From contig CP099839.1 of assembly GCA_030062745.1 (NCBI GenBank), positions 30,351,904 to 30,415,903 of the forward strand: a stretch of 64,000 nucleotides of DNA, read 5' to 3'. Positions 47,321-59,937 of the stretch are shown here, piece after piece. Position 1 is the stretch's first letter. Each line of letters opens with the position of its first letter. This DNA is from Capitulum mitella (Eukaryota > Arthropoda > Thecostraca > Pollicipedomorpha > Pollicipedidae). The position numbers and the translations under genes are program-made. A model generated the notes under the pieces. It was not told the origin of the DNA. It saw only the letters and a program-made list of their open reading frames with translations, and made no database searches.

Positions 47321-47869
47321 TTGAACTATCAGTGTTTGCAAAAACAACCATGGAAAAAAAAACAATTTGCCTTCTGCAAGTCTTTTGCAAAGGACAAAGA
47401 CAGCCATGTTTACATGCAGATGTATGCAGCTGCAAATATTGACAACACCTGCAGCAAATATATCAATATAAATGAATTTAACATAACACAAATCTTAAAC
47501 GAGCCAAAAATGCCAATGTAGATGATTGAGCATAGCAATGGCAACCAGATTTGAAAATGTGGCAACAAGCAGAACATCACAGGCCCTCCAGGCTCATTTC
47601 TCACAGAACTTTATCTTAATACTCACTCTGGAATTCTGGCACACAGCCATATGCAGTAGGTATTACAGTGCAGAACCCTTGAATTAATGTGTTTCTGTTT
47701 TGCTTACTGAGAACAGGAATCCCCTCCATTCTCCATGCACCAATAAGGAAAATGAGGTGCATGCTACCCAGAAATTAATCAAGCATTTATAATCTTAACA
47801 AGTACAAATTATAAACTAATCCACTCAAAAACTTAAGACACCAAAAATGTTTTTGCTAGCTTCTGGCAG
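47321..47869. other. AT-rich intergenic DNA
   Basis: No gene or repeat landmark recognised. Confidence 0.45.
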
Positions 47870-48310
47870 GCTGTTTATTTTTTTCATCATGCCCAGCAAG
47901 TACCTTAAACTTGATCCAAATTCTGCCCACCGGTGTCACTACAGTGCCATACTCAAGTCCCTGGGCATTTAACACACGTTTGATGTTCATTTGGTAAGGC
48001 CTTAAAACAGGACCGAATCTTCTTTTTTCTCCACTATTCACACGCATTTCCGGTTTCCAGTCATCTCCACCCGCTTCCCATAGCGTTATTTTTATGCAGC
48101 ATTGGCCCTGAACAGTGTCCCCATGGCGTTCTGTTTAGGACGAATACGTGCTAAACATGGCCAAGTTTAGGACGTATTCGTCCTAAACTTCGTTCCCTCT
48201 GTTCTGACGAATAACTCTTAAACTTTTAGGATGTGTTGCCTTAACCCTGTTGGTCTCTTCGGATGGATACGTCTCAAACTTTTAGGTGGATGTGTGTGCT
48301 ATTCTATGGT
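47870..48310 (-). repeat. Inverted copy of the 60.5-61.3 kb repeat complex
   Basis: From GATCCAAATTCTGCCCA (about 47913) through GGACCGAATCTTC, ACACGCATTTCCGGTTTCCA and CGTTATTTTTATGCAGCATT (about 48084) to the TTTAGGACGAATACG boxes (48137-48190) and TAACTCTTAAACTTTTAGGA. The order is reversed relative to 60500-61275. Confidence 0.75.
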
Positions 48311-48404
48311 AACAAGGAAAAAAGGACAATTGCCAATATCAAGGTATTTTGGGCCTTATGACGTCATCGGTATAACCTAACTTAATGAATAATAAACAAG
48401 ATAA

Positions 48405-48490
48405 CTAGCCTAACCTAACCTAACCTAACCTATTTAGTCGCACGACCTAACCTCTGTTGAACGGAGCCAAGTCAGGTTGCATCCTTTATC
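48405..48490 (-). repeat. (CCTAA)n run plus unique flank, TTAGG-type repeat
   Basis: CCTAACCTAACCTAACCTAA then TTTAGTCGCACGACCTAACC and GGAGCCAAGTC. The inverse of the units at 60000-60050 and 60320-60376. It is a dispersed repeat carrying a short telomere-like motif. Confidence 0.8.
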
Positions 48491-49676
48491 AGCCTACGGC
48501 AGGGCCTATTTTAACATGTTAACTGGGGGGGCAAATGCCCCCTCAGTCGGACACTTTGCCCCCCCAGTCAAGAGCCTTTGCCCATGCAAAGAAAAAAACA
48601 GCTACGTGTACTAGCGTAACCAGGAGAGTATTCCATAAAGCGCTGCGCACGAGAGTCTCGCGAAGCAGCATCTTATCAACGAAGGATGTGTTGAATCATT
48701 GAGTAATGTGGGAGCACACTTAGAAGCATCACTTTGTAATACGTATCGCAGGCACACCTAGTGACCGCTGGCGAGCGTGTTTCGTAATTAGTACGCCGGC
48801 ATCCGATGCCGCGATTGTCTGGTGGGCCGCCAAGGCGTTTCATTGCGTCGTAAGCACGTTACAAATGATGATGACCGTCTTTGATGTGTTCAAGCGCAAG
48901 AAAACTAAAGGGTGAGCTGGTGGGCAGGGCGGTTTCGCTGTGGTGAGATAATGTTTATATGAATGCGGTAACAGTCCAGCAGTGCTGTAGTCATCATCAA
49001 TCATCCTGATCCGAAAACCCTGTTAAAATCCCAGTACGTAACTGGTAGAACTTCATTGAACTAGGCGGTTAAACCCGAGTTTTACGAGAGGAAAACAGAA
49101 AATCAGTCAGTCATATATTAAAACCGTTACTCTTGCTGCTCCTTGTGCATGGGTTTGTGCATCCCATGAGAATGCTTCATCTGCTTCACGAACATGGCAT
49201 AGCCCAGACTGCAGACAATGACGGGTGTTGATGATATCTCACTGAGGCGGGGCTAAGGCGAATATTTCAGTTTGAAGTGACTTTTTTATTTTGGGGCCGA
49301 TAATCTGGAAATGCAGCAGTTTGTTTCGCCTGTGTTGGGACAGCTTTTGCACTTATGCGCAGTGTTGAAAAACATATGGCCAAAATTCGGTGAGAAATTG
49401 CATTTTGGGGATACATTAGATCAACAGAAACTATCCCGGACAGGCAACCTACTGCCTCATTTAGGGAAGAATCGAAGCTGCCGCAACATTTCGTCAATAT
49501 TCTGGCCATCGTTTGCAGACTGTGACTTATATATTTGAAGTACCACACCTTCCCATGCCACGGTAACCCACGGTGCCAGTCTGGCAATTTCCCGCGCGTT
49601 CTTAGACGTCAGGATATTTAAGGGCCACCTGCGTCAATGCAGAAAATACCTTTTATAACCCAAGTCTGTGCCACTA
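48491..49676. other. Intergenic, no gene recognised
   Basis: A G/C-run patch with two inverted CCCCC / GGGGG blocks is at 48525-48570. Otherwise nothing recognised. Confidence 0.4.
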
Positions 49677-51935
49677 TGGCTGCACCACGAGAAAAAAGCC
49701 GAACTTTGGTTGACCGGTGCTCAGAACTGCCTTCGCGGGAAGAAGTGCTGCAGCAATATTTTCAGTCCCTGTGTGGATAGGCTTACCCAGAGGTAGGTCA
49801 AAACACAGATCGTCCGCGAAATGATGAAGGTGAGGAACAAAGCCCGTATCCTCACTGCACCGGAGCGAAACGTCATAAAGGAGCTCAACAGGAAGCTTGA
49901 CCAGTACCAAGCTGTCATCAAAGGCAAATGCTGGAGGTCCACCCCGGAAATTGACAAGAAGAATGTATTTAGGGACAACATCAAAAACCTTTTTTGACCT
50001 TGCCCTTGTTGGCACCATTAACATCATCAAAACCCAGAGGATAAAGACATTCTCCAGGCCCAAAAGGAGCCAGGTCGCCGAGGCGTCATGGTGGTATTCG
50101 ATAAGTTCCCTTCTGAGAAGGAGGAGCGAGCTCTTCAACGATAACAGTAGGCCGAAGCTTTAAAGGGCCCGCCGTTGGATTAAACAGCAGACCGAGCAGG
50201 AGGCAACTGCCCAGTTGGAATACTCGTCTACCGACAACACACAACTGACAGATCAGGATGACCCGCAGCCCTTGGCCATGCCTTCGAAGCGGCCCTGCAG
50301 GAGAGCCAAGAACATCGCCACTCCTGGTCAGGCAGCAGCCCTCGATCGGACCAAGCTCAATGATTGCTCTGCAATCCACTTCTTATCGGCGACGGCTTCG
50401 GCCCTCGGCCACGACTCCTCTGAACTGGCGATCACAGAAGCTCGGCCAGGCGGGCACGTAGATCGCAGAGGAAAGCCATTGCGGACGAAATCTAGCATTT
50501 TTGCTCCGCGCCACCCAACCCGGTGGTCCACTGGGACGGCAAACTGGGATGGAAGGGAAAAGGTGGATCGACTCCCCGTCATAGTAACCGGTCCAAGAAG
50601 TGCCGCCAAGCTCTTCGGTGTTCCGAAGTTTGCAAGTAGAGCCGGAGCAACGCCAGCCGACGTCGTCGCGCATTGTCTGGAAGACTGGGAGGTTTTGGAC
50701 AAGGTCGTCGGCATGAGCTTCAACACCACCTCCAGCAATACTGGCCAAGTTGTGGGAGCAAGCATGCTTCTTCAACAGAAGCTTGAGTGACAGCCTATTC
50801 ACTTCGCTTGTCGTCATCATATCTTCGAAATGGTGGCAGAGACGGCTTTCTCCACGCGCTTCGATCCGTCCTCGGGACCGGGATATGCTTGTTCAAGCAC
50901 TTCAAAAAGAGATGGAGGCTCATTGATTGGAACAAGTCTGAACCCATGATGTATGAAGAACTGGAGCCAGTAGTGGCCGAGACGTTTTTCTCCTCCAAGG
51001 ATCATGTCGTCGCCTTCTGCCGTGAGAAGCTCGCCGAAATCCAGCCTAGCGATGATTATCGTGAGTTCTTTGAGGTCTCGATCATCCCCTTTGGTCAAGA
51101 GCCTCCACGGGGAATCAAGTTCCCCAGCCAGGTGCTCTCCAACGTGCCAGATGGATGGTTCCATCGTGCCAGATGGATGGGGCTCATAATCTGCGGGATC
51201 AAGATCCTCTTGCTTTGCCATCAGTTCTCCGTGACTCTCAGTGAACTGGGAGGACTCAAGCGCTTCGTCTCTTTCATGGTTGTTTTGTACGTCAGTGCAT
51301 GGTTCTGCTCTTCATCGGCGGTCAACGATCCCGTACACGACCTGGCCGTTCTGCAAAGCCTGATTTGAATGCTGAAATCTCGAAAGGGATCTTCAAGGAG
51401 TTTGCCAATCACCTATTACCTATTATGACATTAGATACGACATATATTTTATTATAACAATCACCTATTATGGTACCCCAACGAGGAATTGGCTGGTGTG
51501 TCGTTCTTCGACGAGGGCGTGCCATGTGAGATGAAAAGGAGGATGATCGTGGCACTTCAGGAACAGGCATCGGAGAGCCCTCCCAGCGAGCACACGTGGT
51601 TCTCGCAGCAAAGGAGGTTCTCGTCTCAGGAAGATCATCGTCGACTTCATTACCGCAAAGTCGGTGGGCAACCTGAAAGCCTACGGCATCAACATGGACT
51701 TCCTTGCCGCCGATCCCGCTGATTGGGAGACAGCACCTGGCTCCAAGAACGCTAAAGAAGTCCTGTGCGGGATCGCGGTAGTTAGCGACTTCGCCGAACG
51801 AGCTGTGGCTCTTATCCAAGTGTACAATAAGGTGCTGACGAAGGATGAAAGCCAAAAGCAGTACCTGCTGCAAGCCGTCGAATAGCATCGTCGCCAGAAC
51901 CTCGAGACCACAAAGAGGGTTGAAGTATCATTCCC
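49677..51935 (+). pseudogene. Broken copy of a conserved multi-copy invertebrate protein family (probably transposon-derived)
   Basis: An ATG at 49677 opens MAAPREKSRTLVDRCS and stops after about 34 codons. Later blocks in shifting frames continue one protein: KARILTAPERNVIKEL (about 49830), EKVDRLPVIVTGP and VVGMSFNTTSSNTG (50215-50790), LFKHFKKRWRLID and QPSDDYREFFE and HRARWMGLI (50787-51368), EELAGVSFFDEGV (about 51483), and DFAERAVALIQVYNKVLTKD ending in QKQYLLQAVE (51664-51885). I recognise these as a protein family found in many copies in cnidarian and arthropod genomes, with Asp/Glu and Trp motifs suggesting a transposase-type fold. I cannot name it or its catalytic residues. At least five frame breaks exist. 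Terminal repeats were not found. Confidence 0.75.
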
Positions 51936-52560
<625 letters not shown>

Positions 52561-52664
52561 TGAAGTGGACCAAACTCAATAAGAACGCAAATGCCCGGAG
52601 GGGGGGTGGTCTCGGCCAATGCGTCTCGTTCGTAGAATTGCCCCCGCAGTCATTTTTCCTTAAA

Positions 52665-52800
52665 ATAGGCCCTGGCCTACGGTCTCCAGTGTATTACACC
52701 GCGCCTCCGGCGCGGGAAAGTAGGTTTCCCAAGAGTTTTGTATCATATATGCCATCAAAAAGTACTCTTTGGTTTATTACCCAACATATTTGATAAAGGC
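52665..52800 (-). repeat. Repeat fragment, inverted match to 60185-60290
   Basis: GGCCTACGGTCTCCAGTGTA, TCCGGCGCGGG and TTTCCCAAGAGTTTTGTATC, then GCCATCAAAAAG, are the inverse of the segment just before the second TTAGG unit. Confidence 0.6.
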
Positions 52801-54915
52801 TTTAAAGTTGGGCATTGGTTGGTGGTTGGTTCAACTTCCCGCTGGTGATTGGCTGCTTATTATGCTAGGAACGAGAAAAAAAACTAGAGTGTTGCTTGTC
52901 AAGAGAAAGCCAGTGGTATCCGGTTTTAAGGTTATGGGCAACCGATGTCCTCCCAGGTCATCACAGTGACGTAAAAATAGCGAAAATCGTCCTTTCGGAT
53001 CCCGGAAAACTCAGAATGTTTTTTTTTTAACCAATTATTCCAGTCCGTAATGCAATTTTCAAACACTGTATTTTCTTCCTTCCAAAACAATGTGGACCAA
53101 ATCCGAGGACAAAAATAAGGGTACGGAGGTAGTTAGGCCAAGTAAGGGTAAGGCAGTTTTAATGTAGCCACTTACCGTTCGTGGCCCGGACTGCATACCC
53201 AGTAAAACACACAAACTTACGCTCCTGGATGGGCGGGACGTATCGTTTCAAAGCATGGTTTTGCAGCCGGAATACAAAAGAAGTACGATAACGAGTGGAG
53301 CAAGCAATAAGAAGCACTCTATTTCGAAGTAACCAGAGAGGTCACAGTTTTACATGCAATGTTCAAAGGAAATGTGCATACAATACGAATCGCACAGACT
53401 ACACATTCGTTCTTATCTGCTTCATCTTGATTGGAGGAAAAATGGGGCTGGCAACCATCTCTCGCGACAGGCGTTTAGGTAAAGATCCCACGTCTAGAAA
53501 ATGGCAGAAAGGAACTGACGTAGGGGCGGGGCGACAGCCTTATTTGTGGGCCATCCCCCATTTACAATATTCGAGGATGTCTTTGACCTATCATCCTTCC
53601 CCATCGGTTCAAAGACTTCAGCCTCAACTGCGAACACAACGCGACACGAAAAAATGGTAATAATCTGTACACCACTATATAATAGGTGAAAAATTTACAA
53701 ACAGCTACGCCCCCTCCATCGCCCTCTCACTCACGGACTGGCGCCAGGCCACCAGAGTCCGTTCCTGGCAGCGCGCGACGTTCACAGGCGTTGTGAGAAC
53801 TACGTCATGATGTGCGATTGAATCTCGTACATTAAAAAGGTGTACGTTATTTATTCAAAGATAAATGTAGACGACTTCCAAAGATCAATGAGACGATTTC
53901 CAAAGATCGATGAGACGATTTCCATAGATCGATTTCAAACATGTAATATACAAATTAAATGAGTCGCTCTTTCGAGTACCAAATTTATTGACATGAAAAC
54001 AGGCCCTAGAAAACCACAGAATGTCCGTAACTTCCACCAGATACATCGCATTTGCTTTCATCTCGGTTAATTTCATTACTAGCAACTGGACACCAAAAAT
54101 TCAGGTACGTGGATACACCATCTCGGGCCACTTCAAAAGCGGCTGGCGTTTCTTTCACTTGTTTCCAGTCTAAGGAACTGCGATGGGCTGATTCTCGCCG
54201 GCTGGCCCCGCACTATCTTGTTGCTGATGGACCTCGAATCGGCTATGCAGTCGCTCAGCACCCGACGACGTTGTTGAGAGCTTCCCTCGAATTAATCCGC
54301 AAACCACAATAAAAAAAAACAACCAGGCGTCGGAGCCGCAGCGCACTGCATGCCGAATCCCTCTAATGCATTCCGACTTTACACTCCCGTCCTGTTGACG
54401 ACAAAAATGAAAACAGGGAGGGAACACCGGGTCGCCACACGCAGTCTTAACAAATCTACAAAGCTAGGTACCATGTCTCGATGAAACTACATAAACCACA
54501 TTCACGAACTTATTCTGACAATTCCAAATCCTTTGCTGCCGTTACAAATGGAGGGTTGGTCAAATCAACTTTACCACATTAGGGCGACTAATATTTTGGC
54601 CCATCGTCCGACACATCCATTGGAGGTACTACCAGTTTTCACTTCTACCGACAGGTGTCAATGCGAGTCAGGCTGTGAAATCCCTACAGATGACTATCAG
54701 CTGCACAAGCCCCGTTCATGCGTATACACAGCAGACAACGCCGTTTATGCGTATATACAACAGACACTGTCATCGTTTGCATACGCCATAGTCGACTCAA
54801 CCGTCAGCACCCTGCACTTCCAACAGTTCGCCAGACACGCCACATGTTAAGTCTAGTATTCGCCCCATCCACCTCCACAAGGTCGCCCAGCAGCACGGCT
54901 TCCACAACGTTTGCC
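52801..54915. other. Intergenic, no gene recognised
   Basis: Short frames only. The region between about 54533 and 54900 lies just beyond the stop of CENP-S on the minus strand and contains a repeated GCGTATA.ACA.CAGACA word. Confidence 0.4.
53868..53934. repeat. 22-bp tandem repeat, three copies
   Basis: GAGACGATTTCCAAAGATCG repeats with period 22; the first copy is slightly diverged. Confidence 0.8.
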
Positions 54916-55359
54916 CTACTCCAGTTCCATGACGTCCTCAGCGGCGTCAGCAGTGGCGGCGGCGGGCTGTGCGCCAGCCGGGCGCCGCGCCACGCCGCGT
55001 GCCGCCGACTTCCTGCCGCGCTGCGCCCGCCGACGCTCCCGGACGGCGTCGGCGGCGGCGGCCAGGCGGCGTGCCTCGCGCTGCACTTCGGCCGCCAGCG
55101 ACGGCGAGCGGCGCACCAGCAGTTTCACATCTTCAGCGCCAACCAGCGCGCGGCGCGCGTGCTGAGCAAACAGCTCAAGGTCGCGCGCCATGACGGCCGT
55201 CTGCGCCAGCGTCAGCTCTGTGAGCGTGGCCACGGCGGCGCGTTCCACTGGCAGGCCGCGCTCCGCCGACACCTCGTCGCAGATGAGGCCCACCGTGTGG
55301 TGCAGCGCGGCGCGCAACTGCTGCTCGTGCGCCGACTCCTCGTCGCGGCCGGCGGCCAT
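54916..55359 (-). CDS. CENPS: Centromere protein S / MHF1 histone-fold protein
   Basis: Intronless frame of 147 codons. Residues about 13-92 match the CENP-S/MHF1 histone fold: EQQLRAALHHTVG opens helix 1, ELTLAQTAVMARDLELFA is the central helix, then HARRALVGAEDVKLLVRRS. A CENP-S signature is the EDVKLL.RRS block with the preceding DLE.FA.HA. The Ala/Arg-rich tail (93-147) is basic and ends in acidic residues. Known CENP-S pairs with CENP-X in two settings, the CENP-T-W-S-X nucleosome-like complex at kinetochores and the MHF complex with FANCM at stalled forks, in the nucleus. The length is close to the usual 140. Its start at 55359 gives a complete histone fold. It sits in a GC-rich island; being single-exon it could be a retrocopy of an intron-containing gene, though it shows no disabling change. 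Confidence 0.9.
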   Translation of the reverse strand: MAAGRDEESAHEQQLRAALHHTVGLICDEVSAERGLPVERAAVATLTELTLAQTAVMARDLELFAQHARRALVGAEDVKLLVRRSPSLAAEVQREARRLAAAADAVRERRRAQRGRKSAARGVARRPAGAQPAAATADAAEDVMELE

Positions 55360-55465
55360 GCACGCGACAAGCGCCAGCGGACGGCGTAGCAGAGGCAGCC
55401 GGTCCTGATCCGCGTCTGGCGGCGTCGGCTGGCTTCAGAACCGGTCAACGGATCCACGTCCCCCT

Positions 55466-55470
55466 ATTGG
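55466..55470 (-). promoter_or_regulatory. CCAAT box upstream of CENP-S
   Basis: ATTGG on the plus strand (GGCCAATAG on the minus) lies about 107 bp before the start codon, in the edge of the GC island. A position of 60-110 bp upstream of the gene is typical. Confidence 0.4.
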
Positions 55471-56091
55471 CCACAGTTCAGCTAGTACCACCAGTCAGCA
55501 GGACTTCAAATATCTCGAGTCTCCTGGTGTCCATATGCCCCATGAAATATGCAAAAAGCAAGCTAGCAGTAAGAGCATACTTGACTACTGTGTTGCTAGG
55601 CACATCATGTCATATTTTCATTCTTGAATGAGTTTTAATTGAATGGTTTGTAGCCAAATGCTGTACCCACAGTGTAACAGCTTGCCATCTAATCTTGTCT
55701 GGCTAAATGGCTATGCTACCAGATCAAATGAAAAACTGAACATTAGCCCTGACTAAAACAGGTTATAATGAATCAGTGTGGCAGTGTGCCTTTTAGTGCT
55801 ATCTTACACCACTTCATAAACACATATGAGAAATAAATTCAGGAATATGAATAGTGATGATAGGTATGTAGCAGAAATTGTGTTCCATTGCCCATTTCTA
55901 TTTTGTATTATTTCACCACTTTTTCAATTTCTGTACAGTCAAATGCACTGACCAGCTGTCTTCATAATGCTCAACATGCAATCTCAAAAAGGCCTAGTGC
56001 TCTATTGCCACTTAATCACTGTTTCACACACTCCCATAACTAAGCGGAGTAATCCCTTTGATTACTGCATTCTGGAATTTGCCCCTATTAA
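55471..56091. other. Intergenic, no gene recognised
   Basis: AT-rich DNA between the CENP-S promoter region and the TTAA element. Confidence 0.45.
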
Positions 56092-57235
56092 CCCTACTCC
56101 CGGCAGGGGGGGCGGAATTCGCCCCCCTCGGGTTTTTTGCTTGCCAATTCCAGGCTTTTTAGCGCAGCTTCACGAAACTTGGTGACTTTTCCTAACTATT
56201 CTTTCTACGCGCTGTGACAAAATTTCAAAATTCTATTTTGCTCAGGGGCGGAGCCAGGCAACGTTTTTGGGAGGCACCTCATGCCATTTTTGGCCATGTT
56301 GAGGGTAAAATGAAAATGTCTGCCAAAAACAGAGTTTTAAAGCTAGAACTTAAAACTTGACATGAATGTATAGCTAAATAGTTGGGCAATGTGCAGACAT
56401 AATTTTGTTTATCTGAGGTCATTTTACAAGGTCAGGTCAAGGTCAAAAGTTAATTTTTTTCGCAATAATTTCGGCGCCATTTTTTCAAATCCCAAACCCG
56501 GAATACATATGACGTAGAACGGTGCTTTCTACTTGTGTTAAGTTTCAGCTTGATATCAGGGCGGGGTCACGGAGCTATGACCTAAAATGTCAGTGCGCAT
56601 ACCCTATATCGCAATAGCCATAACATAAAATTTTTCAAATAGAGTGAATTCAAATGATTGAAAACGTTTACAGATAATATGAAATGCACACCAGATCATT
56701 CCAAGTGACCCTAAGGTCACTGGAGGTCATTTAAGGTCAAAGGTCACAAGTTGATCTGAGAAACGTGTGACCATGACAGTTCCCCATTTTTCATGTCCCT
56801 GGCAACGCCTATGCTAGCATTATACAAACATTGTAATGCGATTTGTACTTCTTTAGTATAACATGACTAGCAGAAGCCAAAAAAGGGTGTTTGCCTCTTT
56901 TGTTCATTCAGCTGTTAGAAAACTAATCCTCCTATTTTTGAAACCCTGTGAACGCCCATGAATTTTCTCAAAATTTCAGATTTGCGGACCCATGGTAAAA
57001 GCCCTATCCATAATCTGTCGATTCATGCCAGTTTCATCGAAATCGGTCGATAAACAACGGAGTTATAAGAAGTCCAAAAGTACCCCCCCCCATTTTAACA
57101 TTTTTGCCCCCCTGTATCCACAAATTTCAAAATTTTGGAAATTTCCTTTTTATAAAAATGTAGTTCACGTCACGGCAAATCGATTGCCGTTTGTCGCGAT
57201 GAAATCGGACGAGTAGTTCTCGAGATCTCAGTGGG
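56092..57235 (+). mobile_element. TTAA-family piggyBac-like element, right end lost
   Basis: TTAA at 56088-56091 precedes CCCTACTCCCGGCAGGGGGG. It matches 40147-41350 along its length, with shared landmarks such as CTCGGGTTTTTTGCTTGCCA, TCAGGGGCGGAGCCA, ATAGCTAAATAGTTGGGCAA and GTAGTTCTCGAGATCTCAGT. The match ends after GATCTCAG (about 57230) without the terminal CCGGGAATAGGG, so the right end was deleted or replaced. No open frame. Confidence 0.75.
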
Positions 57236-59631
57236 GGTGGCCGAGAATGCAATATGAGACAAACAACATAAAAAAACAGTTTTGTATTCAGCCAGATACA
57301 GGCACCTCATGCAATTTGCTTGTGACAGTACTATCCCAATGAGTATTGAACAAAAGTGGACAACTGTGACTGCATAGTTTACATGAGCCATCCTGCCAAA
57401 AGAACACATGATGTGCATAATTCACCATTAATATGTTCCCTTTTATTTCAAACCACTAGCCTCAGTGCAGAAAACACAGCACTTTCAACTCATAAAAGCA
57501 CATCAAACAACTTCAGGACCAAAACAGGTCCACCACATATTGCCAAGACCAGGTTCTATGATCAGTGGTAAAAGAATGTTGTTTTGACTTAAAACACACT
57601 AGTATTTTTGTCTGTGCTTAGAGCACCTGGCAAGCATTCACTAAGGTTGCTCACAGCAGGACTGTTTACAAAAGAAGAGAGCACAGCCACCTGGCCTGAG
57701 TGAGGAAAAGACTTGCGCAGTAGCTAGGACTTGGGGTAAGTTGCTAGAAGACTGGACACTCCAGGTTTATCCAGTGTTCCCCATGACAGCCCATGGACCT
57801 CATGCCATCTAGCAGGATGATCATCATAAATGGGATAATGGCACATGCAGCTCCTAACCATCACAGGGTTCTGTGGCAGATCAAGTCTTGAAAATAAATA
57901 ATGGCATGGCTGCCTAGTCAGGTAACAGGACAGAAATGTATAATTCAGAAAGATGTCTACATATGACTAGCAATGGATCTGGCCTCAATTTCTTTAGGGG
58001 TTAGGGGGGATGGAAAGGCCTGGTGGGGGAGAAAAGGACCTGTGAAAGTATGCACATGATTTTGAAGCATGATGTTGTTCAGTCTAGCACAAATAGGTAC
58101 CTACTCATCAACTTTGTTCAAACCAGGGTCCATGTGTTGGCTAAAAAATATTTACAGGCCATTGCTTGAAAATGTAATGACCTATGATTTTGAAAGCTAA
58201 GGATGCACTATCCATTTAGCTGTCACACATAAATTCAAGGCTTAGGAGATGAGACAAAATTATGTAAATGGCCTCTCAGACATGAAATTACCAGTAAGGC
58301 CCACAGAAATATCAATAGCAATGCCATGCAACATGCAGCAATGCCAATTTTGTACTATGCACATTCTATGGAACCACAATGGGATATTTAGTGTGCACAT
58401 AATGTTACAAGATCTGCAGGAAAATAAAATATGTCCTCAAATACCTAACAATGACAATCACCTCCAATGACAAGGCCTAATTCATTTGCATTACCATGAA
58501 ACATCAATGCTCAGGGGGCTTTCACTGCAGCAGCAATCACACCTTTCTTTGTATCACCACTTTTCATGCTCAAAGCTTCCTACAGCATTCCTCCAGTGAA
58601 ATGTGCAGTAGGTACTGTATCAAGTTCTGTTCACAATCCATGGGAGGGGTCTGGAGCTGTAGCCCCCATTAAGACTTTACATCAGGCAATATGGTTATAA
58701 CAGGAACCCTGAACATGTGAGTAAATGTTCTAAATTGGTGATGCTTGCAAAGGAATGTAGTGCAAAGAAGTGCATATATGAAGGAATTCCATGAAAACAT
58801 TTGCTGTGCAACAAAACTCATGTCCATAGTTTTGCATACAACCCTTTGTGTACAGAGGTGCTATAAGCTTTGCCTAGACAAAGTTCAGCATATAGCAATA
58901 TTTGCAGAAAAAGATTTGCACATATGGATTTTTTATATGACTATTGGGGTACAAAGGTTTGTGTACAAAACATTGTGACCAAGGTTGGAAAAGATGATGT
59001 TTGTTTCTGTTGAAGAACACCACACAAAAAGTGTTCCAAAAACACTTTATACTCCAAAAGTTTGATATTGTGCCTCAATAAAAAGCTGCATAACCATGCT
59101 GACAAACTTCTAACTCCAAAAACAAATGACTCTGTCTTAATTCAGTAAGAAGCAGGTATGACATCATAACTGATTTACATAATGAATGCTAACCTAAACA
59201 ATTATTGCTCTGCAAAATTCTATGCTCCAAAACAAGAATTATACTCTGCCACCAAGAACAGAAACCAAATTTCCAAACCTGACGGTGATCAACTGATCTG
59301 TGCACAAATATTCGCATATGGAATATCATACAAAGAAATGTGACAATCTATTGCTGAACCTAAATAAAACCCACTGAGGCCAGGATTGCAATGCCAGATT
59401 ATCATGGGACGCCAGTGATGTTGGGTATGAAGATGACATGATAAGCCAAGAACACAAGTGCAATGCCCTGGGAACAAAACTAGGTACCAAGTGACATCTA
59501 GCCACCTACCTAAGTACCTACCAGTTAATATATAGGCGATACATCACTTTTCCACCTTTTCACACACCACTTCTGCTATACATACGATGCAAAAGAGCTT
59601 GTACACTTTCGTGTGAAAGTAAAAAATGGTA
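57236..59631. other. Intergenic, no gene recognised
   Basis: About 2.4 kb of AT-rich DNA with only short frames. It could be intronic or gene desert. Confidence 0.4.
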
Positions 59632-59725
59632 GCAGTACGGGTATGGTTTGTTTGTTTGTTTGTTTGTGAGTTAGGACACACAGCCTCTTGGGCTCAGGTG
59701 TCCAAAGTCTTGGTCGTCTGAGTAC
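59632..59725 (-). repeat. Short SINE-like repeat with (CAAA)n tail, copy 2 (inverted)
   Basis: GTTTGTTTGTTTGTTTGTGA at the start is the complement of the (CAAA)n tail; ACACACAGCCTCTTGGGCTC and CAAAGTCTTGGTCGTC follow. Confidence 0.55.
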
Positions 59726-59937
59726 GGGTATGGTTTCCGAAGGAAATGGATTATATTTCGCCGCAAGAAAACCCGCCCGGAATGGGCGGCGCCATCTTGT
59801 TTGCACTGCCTTTGCTCCAAGGGTGCCCTATATATTGCGTAGCGTTTGATGACGTCTCAAAAAATGATTCAAGAAGCCGCAGTCCGATAAACGGATGTTC
59901 ATGGGTGTAATGTTGGGCCGAAGGCGCAACCCCACGC

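Noticed and set aside
53868..53934. Spaced 22-bp repeats considered as CRISPR-like
   Set aside because: Repeats are contiguous without spacers, in a eukaryotic context.
54718..55389. 223-codon plus-strand frame over the CENP-S locus
   Set aside because: Antisense shadow; the minus-strand frame has the clear histone-fold match.
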